A stretch of DNA of 64,000 bases from Microvirga sp. ACRRW (GTDB taxonomy: Bacteria; Pseudomonadota; Alphaproteobacteria; Rhizobiales; Beijerinckiaceae): contig NZ_JAKRNJ010000004.1 of assembly GCF_022346925.1 (NCBI RefSeq), forward strand, positions 124,001 through 188,000, read 5' to 3'. Below the pieces are notes generated by a model. It saw nothing but the letters and a program-made list of their open reading frames with translations. It had not been told where the DNA came from and searched no databases. Position numbers and translations under genes: made by a program. Shown in pieces: positions 53,073 through 61,364 of the stretch. Position 1 is the first letter of the stretch, and every line of letters starts with the position of its first letter.

Positions 53073-55985
53073 CTATCCTTTTTCCGCGGGCGCTTCGACG
53101 CGGGCGAGATACGTAGTTCGCGGCTTTGTGTTCAGATGACCGAGAAGGGCATAATTACGTGGATCTTTTTTGAGCTTGCTCACGGCGCTCTCGGGATCAT
53201 TGATGTCGCCGAAAACGATGGCCTGTGTCGGACAGGCTTGTTGGCAAGCCGTCACGATCTCCCCATCGCGCACGCGCCTATCTTCGATCCGGGCATCGGC
53301 ACGGGCCGCGCCGATGCGTTGAACGCAATAGGTGCATTTCTCCATCACACCGCGATCCCGGACCGTGACCTGCGGGTTCATGGCGTCGGGCGAAGCGGTG
53401 TAATCCGTCCCCTGATAGTCCAGGAAGTTGAAGCGCCGCACTTTGTAAGGGCAATTGTTCGAGCAGGTTCTCGTGCCGATGCAACGATTGTAAACCATGT
53501 CGTTGAGACCCTCGGAGGAATGCACCGTCGCATTCACGGGGCACACCACCTCGCAAGGCGCCTTCTCACACTGCATGCATGGCATGGGCTGAAAGTAGGT
53601 TCTTGGAGCGTCAGGTTCCCCGCTATAATACCGATCTACGCGCAGCCAATGCATTTCACGCCCCTTCGCCACCTCCTCAGGGCCAACGACGGCAACGTTG
53701 TTTTCGGCTTGGCAGGCGATGACGCAGGCATTGCAGCCGATACAAGCGTCAAGATCGATTGCCATGCCCCAGGCATGCTCTTCGTAGGTCCAGTCCGGAT
53801 GCAAAGATGGCAGCTTTTTCGCTTCCGAAAGAGCTGCCTGATCAGGCGCCACGACGCGCACGATGTCGCGCCCTTGAAGCGAGTGATGCTGCTGCGTGGA
53901 AATGACCCGCCCTCGCTCGCTGGCGGCCCTGATCTCGCCGGTGGCGATCCAAGGCTGATGCGACGGACGGATTGCGTAGGCATTGAAGCCAATGTCGTTT
54001 CCGATGCGTCCCGCCTGCCGACGTCCGTAGCCGAGTGTGAGGGTCACAGCTCCAGGCGCATGCCCGGGCATAACCCAAACGGGAGCGCGCACGACACGGC
54101 CTTCGACGGTCAGATCAAGAGTTTCGCCTGAGGACAAGCCGAATATATCTGCGGTCTCGGCTGCTATCAGAGCCGCATTGCCCCAGACCTGTTTCGTCAA
54201 AGGCTTCGGCAGTTCCTGCAACCAGCCATTGTTGGCGTATGAACCGTCCCACATCGACGGATCTGGCGCGAAGATCACGTCGACTCCGCCAAGCGGAATT
54301 GGAGCGGTAGGGCTGGGCCGCCAATCGAATCGTATTGATACATCGACGGCAGGAGATGCGGACCCCTCGATCACACCATCTTCAAGCGAGTGCGCCCAGC
54401 GTGCTTCGAATTCATCTCCCCAGGCTTCCCGCCAAGTCCCTTGAACCAGGCCACGGCCATCAACATTTTGCCCTGCCACAAGGCCGAGAAATTCCTCGGC
54501 ACTCAGGGTCGACTTCAACGGCATCGTCGCAGGCTGTCTTAATCCCACCGTTCCATCGAAGGCCCGCAGATCTCCCCAGCTCTCCAAGGGATGGGCTTCG
54601 GGAATATGCCAGCGGCAAGCTGAGGCCGTCTCATCACGATGCTGTCCGAGATGAAGCGACAGAGGAACCTGCCGAATGAGCGCGGCGAGATCGATATCGG
54701 CTGGCGCCGCATATACCGGATTACCGCCGAGAACGATCAGGTGGGACACTTGATCGTTCTCTATGGATTGCGCCAGATCTTGAAGCGTTCGCACGCCATC
54801 TATCCTGGGGCGCACAGGCTCTATCGCACGGATCGTCGTACCAAAAGCGCCGAGCTTTGCATTGATCGCAAGCGCGAGAGCATGCACACGGGCCGACATT
54901 CCTCGTCCCGCGACGACAAGACCGCGAGATCCAGCGCTGCGCAGATCTTCCGCCATCCGAGAAGCGGAGGGATGCACTTCGGATGGCGGCGTCTCTCCTA
55001 CTTCGAGAAATGATGCAAGTGTTTGCACGAACGCATCGAACTCTCGAGGTCGAAGGATTATGCGCTCGTCTGCGCGCGCTCCGATAAGGCTCGGTCGGGC
55101 CTCTGCCGAGAAAAGACGGGGAAGCGCTTTGTCCTTCATACGCCGCCGCTTCTGGTAGTCGGCAGCATACCGTAGATGCCCTGCCTCTTCTGAGAACAGG
55201 TCGCTCCCGAGCGTCACGATGACATCCGCCTGCGTCAGGTCGTACACGAAGTCTAGATCCTGGCCAAACACGTCCATGGCGACGCCTCGCCTGCTGTCAT
55301 CGTCGAGCGGCGAGAACTCATGCCATTGTGAATGGGGAAAGACCTGCCTCACTAGCGATATAAGCCTGTGAAGTGTTGGGGATGAGGTTGGCGGCATCAG
55401 GACATGCAGCCCTCGCCCTTCACCCACGACGAGTTCGTTCCGCACGGGACGAATAAAGGCCGTGAATTCCTCCCAAGTTTTTGGAAGCCCTCCCTGCAAC
55501 GGAGTGTCGGATCTATCAGGATCGTAGAGTGACAGGATCTCCGCCTGAGCGAATATGTCTGCTGCTCCAAGGCTCGCCGGGTGAAGCGGATTCCCTTCGA
55601 TCTTGACGGGCCGACCTTCCTGCACCTTTACGAGAACGCCTCTTCCAAGGCCGTCCAAGGGAAGGGATGTCGCAACAGTAAGCGGAACACCCGGCGTGTA
55701 GCCCGGCATGTTCCGGCTTTGTGATAATAGCGGCGCATTCTTGCTCGCATTCTTGTCGCTGCAAGCAGCCAATCCTCCAAGAGCAAGCGAGGCACTCATC
55801 AGTTTCAGAAGCGTCCGGCGGTCGACGGAAGAGGCTTGGACAACATCCGGGAACTCGGCTTCCACATACCTGCGCACCTCCGGCAGATCCGCCAGTTCCT
55901 CAAGGCTTCGCCAGAGCCTCGGTCCGTCCTCCGTTGCGAGCCGGGCTCTTAAGGCATCGAGATCGAATGGCGCTTTCTCACCCAT
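53073..55985 (-). CDS. actB: alternative complex III subunit B (molybdopterin-fold plus iron-sulfur)
   Basis: The protein has about 970 residues from ATG 55985 (GTG 56003 is an alternative). A Tat-like signal with lipobox (DRRTLLKLMSASLALGGLAAC, split) begins near residue 55. The large domain resembles molybdopterin oxidoreductases but, as usual for ActB, shows no convincing cofactor site. The C-terminal part (about 740-940) has four iron-sulfur groups: CIGCNACVIAC, CMQCEKAPCEVVC, CIGTRTCSNNC and CTYC with CQQAC. These would carry one 3Fe-4S and three 4Fe-4S clusters in the known structure. It links the quinol site in ActC to the hemes of ActA and ActE. Confidence 0.92.
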   Translation of the reverse strand: MGEKAPFDLDALRARLATEDGPRLWRSLEELADLPEVRRYVEAEFPDVVQASSVDRRTLLKLMSASLALGGLAACSDKNASKNAPLLSQSRNMPGYTPGVPLTVATSLPLDGLGRGVLVKVQEGRPVKIEGNPLHPASLGAADIFAQAEILSLYDPDRSDTPLQGGLPKTWEEFTAFIRPVRNELVVGEGRGLHVLMPPTSSPTLHRLISLVRQVFPHSQWHEFSPLDDDSRRGVAMDVFGQDLDFVYDLTQADVIVTLGSDLFSEEAGHLRYAADYQKRRRMKDKALPRLFSAEARPSLIGARADERIILRPREFDAFVQTLASFLEVGETPPSEVHPSASRMAEDLRSAGSRGLVVAGRGMSARVHALALAINAKLGAFGTTIRAIEPVRPRIDGVRTLQDLAQSIENDQVSHLIVLGGNPVYAAPADIDLAALIRQVPLSLHLGQHRDETASACRWHIPEAHPLESWGDLRAFDGTVGLRQPATMPLKSTLSAEEFLGLVAGQNVDGRGLVQGTWREAWGDEFEARWAHSLEDGVIEGSASPAVDVSIRFDWRPSPTAPIPLGGVDVIFAPDPSMWDGSYANNGWLQELPKPLTKQVWGNAALIAAETADIFGLSSGETLDLTVEGRVVRAPVWVMPGHAPGAVTLTLGYGRRQAGRIGNDIGFNAYAIRPSHQPWIATGEIRAASERGRVISTQQHHSLQGRDIVRVVAPDQAALSEAKKLPSLHPDWTYEEHAWGMAIDLDACIGCNACVIACQAENNVAVVGPEEVAKGREMHWLRVDRYYSGEPDAPRTYFQPMPCMQCEKAPCEVVCPVNATVHSSEGLNDMVYNRCIGTRTCSNNCPYKVRRFNFLDYQGTDYTASPDAMNPQVTVRDRGVMEKCTYCVQRIGAARADARIEDRRVRDGEIVTACQQACPTQAIVFGDINDPESAVSKLKKDPRNYALLGHLNTKPRTTYLARVEAPAEKG

Positions 55986-55990
55986 CGCTT

Positions 55991-56641
55991 CTACCGGTGG
56001 CACGTGTTGCAGCTGGTGAGACGCCGGGAAGCCTCTCGGTAAAACTCGCGAATATCATCCGGCATGTCCTTGCCGTGCGCCTCATAACCCATGGTGAACA
56101 CAGCTTCTTGCGGCCGAAGATTCGGAGCAGGATTGCGATGGCAGTCCAGGCACCATCCCATGGAAAGAGTTTGCGTCTTCACGGTCTTTGGCATCTGATC
56201 AACACGGCCGTGGCAAGTCTCGCACGCTACCCCTTTGGTGACGTGTATGGCGTGATTGAAGTAAGCGTAGTCCGGCAGGCGGTGCACAGAGGTCCATTCG
56301 ATCGGCTGTCCGAGCGTGAAGCTGGAGCGGACGGGATCGAGAACGCTCGCCCCTACCCATACTTGCGAATGGCAGGTCATGCAGGTCTGAGCGGACGGCA
56401 TGCCGGCATCGGCAGCGCGTTCAACGGTAGAATGGCAATAGCGGCAATCGATCTTCAAGGATCCGCTATGAAGATCATGCCGGAATGGGACAGGTTGGGG
56501 CGCCGGCTTTCCAACGTTCCAGGTGCTGTCCAAGCGAGCCCAGACATAGGCCAGCGCGCTCGCAGCAATCACTGTTGCGCCAGAAAGCACAATGACCACC
56601 CGGAACAGAGTGGTCGCGCCCGGTGTGAAAAGCTGCGCCAT
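55991..56641 (-). CDS. actA: alternative complex III subunit A (pentaheme cytochrome c)
   Basis: The 216-residue protein has a single N-terminal membrane anchor (LFRVVIVLSGATVIAASALAY) and exactly five CxxCH heme motifs: CRYCH, CMTCH, CETCH, CLDCH and CNTCH, the last at the very C-terminus. Five hemes on an anchored cytochrome is the ActA signature. It is first in the operon, 5 bases before actB. It carries electrons on the periplasmic side. Confidence 0.92.
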   Translation of the reverse strand: MAQLFTPGATTLFRVVIVLSGATVIAASALAYVWARLDSTWNVGKPAPQPVPFRHDLHSGSLKIDCRYCHSTVERAADAGMPSAQTCMTCHSQVWVGASVLDPVRSSFTLGQPIEWTSVHRLPDYAYFNHAIHVTKGVACETCHGRVDQMPKTVKTQTLSMGWCLDCHRNPAPNLRPQEAVFTMGYEAHGKDMPDDIREFYREASRRLTSCNTCHR

Positions 56642-57071
56642 TGCCTGCGTCGCGCACCCATCGTTGCGTCAGGTTTTCTGCCTGATCGAAGCTTCGCTGT
56701 TGACACAATCGGTTCAGCGCAGCTTCGTTCCCTCACGGTCGCGTTAGGTCGACACGAAGGGGCCTGTGGGCAGCAGGCGCAGGCTTACTCTGCCCACCGT
56801 TCCTCGAAGGCTTTGCGAATTAGATGCTAGGGTCGCGCTTTTGCCTATGCCCCTATAAAATCCTCGCGCATTGGCGCGAAGGCATCCAGACGAGTCCCAG
56901 CTTCGATGGCAATGGCTCCATAAATCGCGTTCGAGGGAACCAGGAAGCTGTCGCCGTTCCTCAAGCGCTCGGTTCGGCCCACATTGGAATGTCGCGAGCG
57001 CCATCCTCCACTGCGGCAGAACCTCACCGAGGCCCGGCATACCTGCCGCGCGCCGAGGCCCCGCGAAAGCT
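56642..57071 (-). other. 430-base intergenic region: act operon promoter region and a cupin relic
   Basis: The stretch precedes actA. The 200 bases next to actA should contain the act promoter, but I see no regulator site that I would name. The half nearer 57071 contains a fragment of a cupin gene, given separately. Confidence 0.4.
56845..57071 (-). pseudogene. 3' fragment of a cupin-domain gene
   Basis: The minus frame ending at the TAG 56845-56847 reads RNGDSFLVPSNAIYGAIAIE then AGTRLDAFAPMREDFIGA. This is the closing half of a small cupin (GDxxxIPxxxxHG...DxFxPxREDF). Upstream codons in this frame lose all resemblance and enter the EamA transporter gene, so the first half with the metal histidines is gone. 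The usual histidine after the PSN turn is Tyr. Confidence 0.5.
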
Positions 57072-57932
57072 TCAAGCGAAGCGCTTGGCACCAGCCACGC
57101 AAAGGACGACAAGCCCTGTCGCTGCGATCATCGTCCACGCGACAGGCTCCTGCAGCAGGAGCCCTGCCAGAGCAAGACCGAAGAAAGGTTGGAGCAGTTG
57201 CAACTGCCCCACGCCCGCAATGCCTCCGAGCGCAAGGCCGCGATACCAGAAGACGAACCCGATCAGCATGCTGAAGATCGAAACATAGGCGAGCCCGATC
57301 CAGGCAGGACCACCGATCACGCTCCAAACTTGCGGCATGGTCTGCACCGCAATCACGGCCATCATCGGAAGCGAGAGAAGCAGGGCCCATGAGATGACCT
57401 GCCAGCCCCCAAGCCGCCGCGACAAAGCGGCTCCCTCGGCATAGCCGAGGCCGCACAGAACAATTGCTGCCACCATCAGCAGATCGCCCGTGAGGGAACC
57501 TGCGTCGCTGTTGAACAGGGCAAAGCTGGCGACCGTTGCGGCACCAAAGCCTGAGAACAGCCAGAAGACAGGTTTCGGCCTCTCCCCGCCGCGCAAGACG
57601 CCAAAGATGGCGGTCGCGAGCGGAAGAAGGCCGATGAAAACTATGGAACGCGCCGCGGTGATGTGCTGGAGCGCGAGCGCCGTCAGCAGTGGAAAACCAA
57701 CAACGACACCGAGCGCGACGACAAGCAGCGAGCCGAGGTCTCCGCGCTGAGGTTTGGCCTGCCGCAGGACGGCAAGAAAAGCTGCCCCAAGCAGCGCAGC
57801 GATCACCGCACGGGCAGATGTCAGGAACAGGGGAGAGAAATCGCCAACGGCAATTCGGGTCGCCGGGAGCGACCCGCTGAAAATGATGACGCCCAGAAGG
57901 CCGCTGCCCCACGCATCCGTCGTCCGATCCAT
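57072..57932 (-). CDS. EamA/DMT-family transporter
   Basis: The protein has 286 residues from ATG 57932 (MDRTTDAWGSGLLGVIIFSG). It has ten hydrophobic helices in two EamA repeats (SLPATRIAVGDFSPLFLTSA in the first; PAWIGLAYVSIFSMLIGFVFWYRGL in the second, split). DMT transporters export metabolites or amino acids. It is divergent from a MocR regulator across a shared operator, so that regulator probably controls it. Confidence 0.87.
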   Translation of the reverse strand: MDRTTDAWGSGLLGVIIFSGSLPATRIAVGDFSPLFLTSARAVIAALLGAAFLAVLRQAKPQRGDLGSLLVVALGVVVGFPLLTALALQHITAARSIVFIGLLPLATAIFGVLRGGERPKPVFWLFSGFGAATVASFALFNSDAGSLTGDLLMVAAIVLCGLGYAEGAALSRRLGGWQVISWALLLSLPMMAVIAVQTMPQVWSVIGGPAWIGLAYVSIFSMLIGFVFWYRGLALGGIAGVGQLQLLQPFFGLALAGLLLQEPVAWTMIAATGLVVLCVAGAKRFA

Positions 57933-57988
57933 GTCGCCTCTCTTTCTCAGGAGCGACTCTAGGATGTCACCGCTGGCCGCGACAGCGA

Positions 57989-58037
57989 CAATACAGTACA
58001 ATTTCACCAAACTGTATTGATATGAGCAGTAATACAA
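57989..58037. promoter_or_regulatory. putative MocR operator between the EamA and MocR genes
   Basis: A perfect inverted pair, CAATACAG (57989-57996) and CTGTATTG (58012-58019), is followed by a third half-site, AATACAATC (58029-58037). Three related half-sites of this ATACAGT/ACTGTAT type match the architecture of MocR/PdxR operators, which combine inverted and direct repeats. Confidence 0.65.
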
Positions 58038-58051
58038 TCAGTGGAGCTTCC

Positions 58052-59470
58052 ATGAAGGACGAAGGGCAAACCCGAACCGGCGAAGTGATGGCAGCGATCC
58101 GCGCGAAGGTCTCCAACGGCGCACTCGCCTCCGGTGACCGGCTTCCCTCCATCAGGAGCTTTGCCGCGACTATGGGCGTATCGCCATCGACGGTTGTCGA
58201 GGCCTATGATCGCCTTGCCGCTGAGGGCCTCATCCGCGCCCGGCGCGGCTCAGGCTTCTACGTCGCAGGCAATACCCTGCCGGCACTGACACTGGCGAAA
58301 GCAGAACCGCGCCGCGACCGCGCCATCGATCCATTCTGGGTTTCGCGGCAGTCACTCGATGCTGACCCTACGGCGTCAAAGCCCGGTTGCGGCTGGTTAC
58401 CTGCGGATTGGATGCCGCACACCGCGCTTCGCCGCGCCATGCGGAGCCTTGCACGCGCTGATGATGCGGCGCTTGTCGATTATGGGAGTACGCGCGGCTC
58501 CCCGCGCCTGCGCCGATTACTGCTCGGCCGGTTTGCGGAAGAAGGCCTTGAGGCCTCCACCGACCAGATCATGCTCACCGGTTCGGGCACGCAAGCCATC
58601 GACCTGATCTGCCGCTTTCTGTTGAAGCCCGGCGATACGGTGGTGGTGGACGACCCGTGCTATTTTAACTTTCAGGCTCTGCTTCGAGCGCATCAAGTCA
58701 AAATCGTTGGCGTGCCGTATACCCCTTCCGGCCCTGATATTGCTGCTTTCGAAGCCATCCTGGATACAGAGAACCCGCGCCTCTACATCACCAACTCCGC
58801 GCTCCACAATCCTACCGGGTCTACCCTCTCACCGCAGACGGCTTATAGGCTGCTGAGTGCAGCTTCCGCTCGCGACGTGATCATTGTCGAAGACGACATC
58901 TTCGCGGATTTCGAACCGGATCCTTCACCGCGTCTTGCCGTACTCGACGGTCTCAATCGCGTCATTCGGATCGGAAGTTTTTCGAAGACGCTGTCTGCTT
59001 CGATCCGCTGCGGCTACATCGCCGCTCGGGCGGATTGGATCGAAGGCCTAGTCGATCTACAGGTTGCCACCTGTTTTGGTGGACCCAGCCCCGTTGCAAC
59101 CGAGCTGGTCGCCCATGTCCTGGCGGGGGGCAGCTATCGCAAACATATGGACGAGTTGCGTCAGCGCCTTACACGGGCGAGACAAGAGACGGCTATCAGG
59201 CTGCAGAATCTTGGCATCAAGCCTTGGGTCACACCGCGTGGTGGTTTTTACCTCTGGTGCCGTCTGCCCGACAACCAGGACGCTGCGGCGCTTGCCCGTC
59301 TGGCTTTGGAGGATAATGTCGTGCTCGCTCCAGGCAATGTGTTCAGCGTCTCACAGACTGCGACGTCCTTCATTCGCTTTAATGTCGCGCAGTCGAGCGA
59401 TCCGAAAACCATGTCTATTCTCGATCAGATAATGAGAATGCAAGAAAAACGGGAAAGTGGCGACGATTAG
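58052..59470 (+). CDS. MocR-type regulator (GntR wHTH fused to class I aminotransferase fold)
   Basis: The protein has about 472 residues from ATG 58052 (GGAG seven bases upstream); an ATG at 58022 lies within the operator and is less likely. The N-terminal wHTH (PSIRSFAATMGVSPSTVVEA) joins an aminotransferase-like domain that keeps the PLP lysine in GSFSKTLSASIRCGY, and SALHNPTGSTLSP. MocR proteins sense PLP or PLP-amine adducts. It probably controls the divergent transporter and itself. It is convergent with the borosin methyltransferase (11 bases apart). Confidence 0.88.
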   Translation: MKDEGQTRTGEVMAAIRAKVSNGALASGDRLPSIRSFAATMGVSPSTVVEAYDRLAAEGLIRARRGSGFYVAGNTLPALTLAKAEPRRDRAIDPFWVSRQSLDADPTASKPGCGWLPADWMPHTALRRAMRSLARADDAALVDYGSTRGSPRLRRLLLGRFAEEGLEASTDQIMLTGSGTQAIDLICRFLLKPGDTVVVDDPCYFNFQALLRAHQVKIVGVPYTPSGPDIAAFEAILDTENPRLYITNSALHNPTGSTLSPQTAYRLLSAASARDVIIVEDDIFADFEPDPSPRLAVLDGLNRVIRIGSFSKTLSASIRCGYIAARADWIEGLVDLQVATCFGGPSPVATELVAHVLAGGSYRKHMDELRQRLTRARQETAIRLQNLGIKPWVTPRGGFYLWCRLPDNQDAAALARLALEDNVVLAPGNVFSVSQTATSFIRFNVAQSSDPKTMSILDQIMRMQEKRESGDD

Positions 59471-59481
59471 CTCGGGGCGCT

Positions 59482-60267
59482 TCATGCCCCCTGAGGCAGG
59501 CGTACTCGGCTGAGATAGGCAGGATCAGACATTGTGGCTCGTGCCGGTGGCAGATAAAGCGTTGTTGTCGCGGTAATGCTTGAGGTCAGAAGTTGCTCCA
59601 ACATGATCGGGCGGATCACAGGTTCGCACCCAGGCACCGAGGGAGCCTCGTAAAGATAGACCGGATGTGTCCGCGGATAGAAGAGCTGCAACTTCTCGAG
59701 CAAGAGCGGCATTGCGGAAATGTCGTAGGCATAACGGCGAAAAGTCAGATCACCTACAAGCCCTGCCTGCCAGAGAATGAGTTGAGCGGAATTGTCGACA
59801 GAGCGTGAGTTGAGAAGGAAATCAGTGGCTTCGTAAGACTGGCATCCATTTGACGAAGGATCGATGCCGAGATCGGCGAAGAGACAATCCTCTGCGGAGA
59901 TTCCAGGCAGCATTCTAGCGCGATACCCTTCCGCCCGAGCCCGCCGAATGGACTCATGCGAGGAATAGGCATAGACGCCAGGATGTCCATAGAAAGCAGC
60001 GACAGTGCGTTCTCCCGCGCGAACGCTCGTGAGGATACGATCGACCATCTCCTGGTAAGTCTGCATTCGCGGCTTGCCTTCACCGTAGAGGTCATAAAGC
60101 GTCTCGGCCCCATCGGGGCAAAGGCGGCGGATCACCTCCTCAGCGACTGGATCGGCAACGATGTAGAAGAGCCGATCCGCACATTGCATGCAGGCAATCG
60201 TCTCAACGGTCAGTTGGCCGGTTGTCCGGATTCCCGTTCCAACGACAACAAGGTGATCGTCGTACAC
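59482..60267 (-). CDS. borosin alpha-N-methyltransferase (split type, OphMA/SonM family)
   Basis: The protein has 261 residues from GTG 60267, with an AGAGAGG site upstream; the longer frame lies antisense-free but inside the precursor gene. It is a tetrapyrrole-methylase-fold SAM enzyme: LVVVGTGIRTTGQLT start, FYGHPGVYA and GYRARMLPGISAEDCLFADL. Compared with OphMA from memory, Tyr58, Tyr61, Arg67, Tyr71 and Tyr93 fall in perfect register with OphMA Tyr63, Tyr66, Arg72, Tyr76 and Tyr98. OphMA methylates backbone amide nitrogens of its own C-terminal peptide. Here there is no fused core peptide; the substrate is presumably the separate precursor 71 bases upstream. Very confident on family; product unknown. 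Confidence 0.9.
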   Translation of the reverse strand: MYDDHLVVVGTGIRTTGQLTVETIACMQCADRLFYIVADPVAEEVIRRLCPDGAETLYDLYGEGKPRMQTYQEMVDRILTSVRAGERTVAAFYGHPGVYAYSSHESIRRARAEGYRARMLPGISAEDCLFADLGIDPSSNGCQSYEATDFLLNSRSVDNSAQLILWQAGLVGDLTFRRYAYDISAMPLLLEKLQLFYPRTHPVYLYEAPSVPGCEPVIRPIMLEQLLTSSITATTTLYLPPARATMSDPAYLSRVRLPQGA

Positions 60268-60338
60268 GTTGCCTCTCTTGTTTTGTGCAGACCATGCGCT
60301 TGATCGATAGTTAGCCTTGTACCGTTCTGAGCGTTGGT

Positions 60339-61121
60339 CTACCGCCACCAAAACGGAAACATAACTAACGGGAAAACGAATTGTGGCGTCACCGCACCAG
60401 GCGCCACCTGGGGCGACATCGCCATCTGAGAAGTCACAGCCCCTGGCGCCACCTGCTGTCCGAAGGCAAATTGCGGGACCATTGCTCCTGGAGGAGCCTG
60501 CTGCCATAGCGCGATTTGCGGAGCGACGGCACCAGCAGGTGTCTGCTGCCAAAATGCAATCTGTGGCGTGACCGCCCCTGCAGGCACTTGCTGCCACGGA
60601 GCAACTTGAGGTGAGAATGCCCCCGGAGGAGGTTGTTGCCATGGGGAAACCTGCGGCGCGATAGCCCCTGCGGGTATCTGCTGCCATGGAGCAACCTGCG
60701 GCATCACGGCTCCAGCAGGCATTTGCTGCCACACGCCAAATTGAGGCGCGACAGCTCCCGCGGGCATCTGCTGCCATACTCCGAACTGAGGTGCCACGGC
60801 GCCTGCGGGCATTTGCTGGTGTGTTCCGAACTGCGTCACCTCAGCGCCGGGCGGGGACATCGTGCGCATGTGATCGGCATACATTTTGCGAAGTTGCTCA
60901 AGCCCGGCAACTACAACGATCTGCGGCGTTGCCGCAGCGCCAGGGTCATAACCAGCCAGTCGCGCCTGAATGGCAGCAAGGTTGCCGCTCTGCAGGAGCT
61001 TGCGATCCTCATCCGAAAGCTCGGCCCGCTCCATTGCGGCATCCGCATCGGCAATGAAGTTGGCGAGACTCTTAGGGTCTGTTGCCAAATCCGCCAGAAA
61101 TTCACGCAGCTCTGTTGCCAT
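60339..61121 (-). CDS. borosin precursor with helical leader and ten 15-residue repeats
   Basis: The protein has 260 residues from ATG 61121 (GGAG seven bases upstream; ATG-less extension to 61148 is unlikely). Residues 1-58 look like the borosin-binding domain of split borosin precursors (REFLADLATDPKSLANFIAD, then LSDEDRKLLQSGNLAAIQAR), a helical bundle that docks on the methyltransferase. A linker (59-91) follows. Residues 95-244 are ten repeats, consensus PQ-F/V/I-xx-WQQ-x-PAGAV, each exactly 15 long. The tail (245-260) is TPQFVFPLVMFPFWWR, very hydrophobic and aromatic. It has no signal peptide. It is the first gene of a two-gene operon with the methyltransferase. Confidence 0.8.
   Translation of the reverse strand: MATELREFLADLATDPKSLANFIADADAAMERAELSDEDRKLLQSGNLAAIQARLAGYDPGAAATPQIVVVAGLEQLRKMYADHMRTMSPPGAEVTQFGTHQQMPAGAVAPQFGVWQQMPAGAVAPQFGVWQQMPAGAVMPQVAPWQQIPAGAIAPQVSPWQQPPPGAFSPQVAPWQQVPAGAVTPQIAFWQQTPAGAVAPQIALWQQAPPGAMVPQFAFGQQVAPGAVTSQMAMSPQVAPGAVTPQFVFPLVMFPFWWR
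60390..60839 (-). repeat. ten in-frame 45-bp tandem repeats within the borosin precursor
   Basis: The GA-V/I/F/M triplet recurs at residues 107, 122, 137, 152, 167, 182, 197, 212, 227 and 242, an exact 15-residue step, and also at 92 as GAE. Repeats 2 and 3 are nearly identical in protein (PQFGVWQQMPAGAV). Middle repeats diverge at the two residues before Trp. Repeats 1, 9 and 10 have lost the Trp. There are no insertions or deletions. Confidence 0.88.
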
Positions 61122-61364
61122 GGCACTCTCCGTGGAACGCCAGTGCAAACTGTACCGTGGCGGCGGGAGAGTGACTAGTTTGGATCGCTCCTCATGGAGG
61201 CTGGCAGCGATGGAAATTTCGAGGCATTCCCAAGCACCTCATGCGCTGAGCGTGAGATAGAACCCATCTTTGGAGATAAACCAGATGCTCTCGTAAAAAT
61301 TCAGCGGCCTGCTTGAACCAAAGCTGGAACCGCGCGACGGAACTACCTCGCTGGAACAGGGGGA

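Noticed and set aside
60268-60777. N-terminal extension of the borosin methyltransferase frame (170 codons)
   Set aside because: It overlaps the precursor repeats in another frame; its apparent repeats are only the 45-bp DNA repeats read out of frame.
60390-60839. 45-bp repeats considered as a CRISPR array
   Set aside because: Units are contiguous without spacers, in frame, and conserved at protein level; no cas genes are present.
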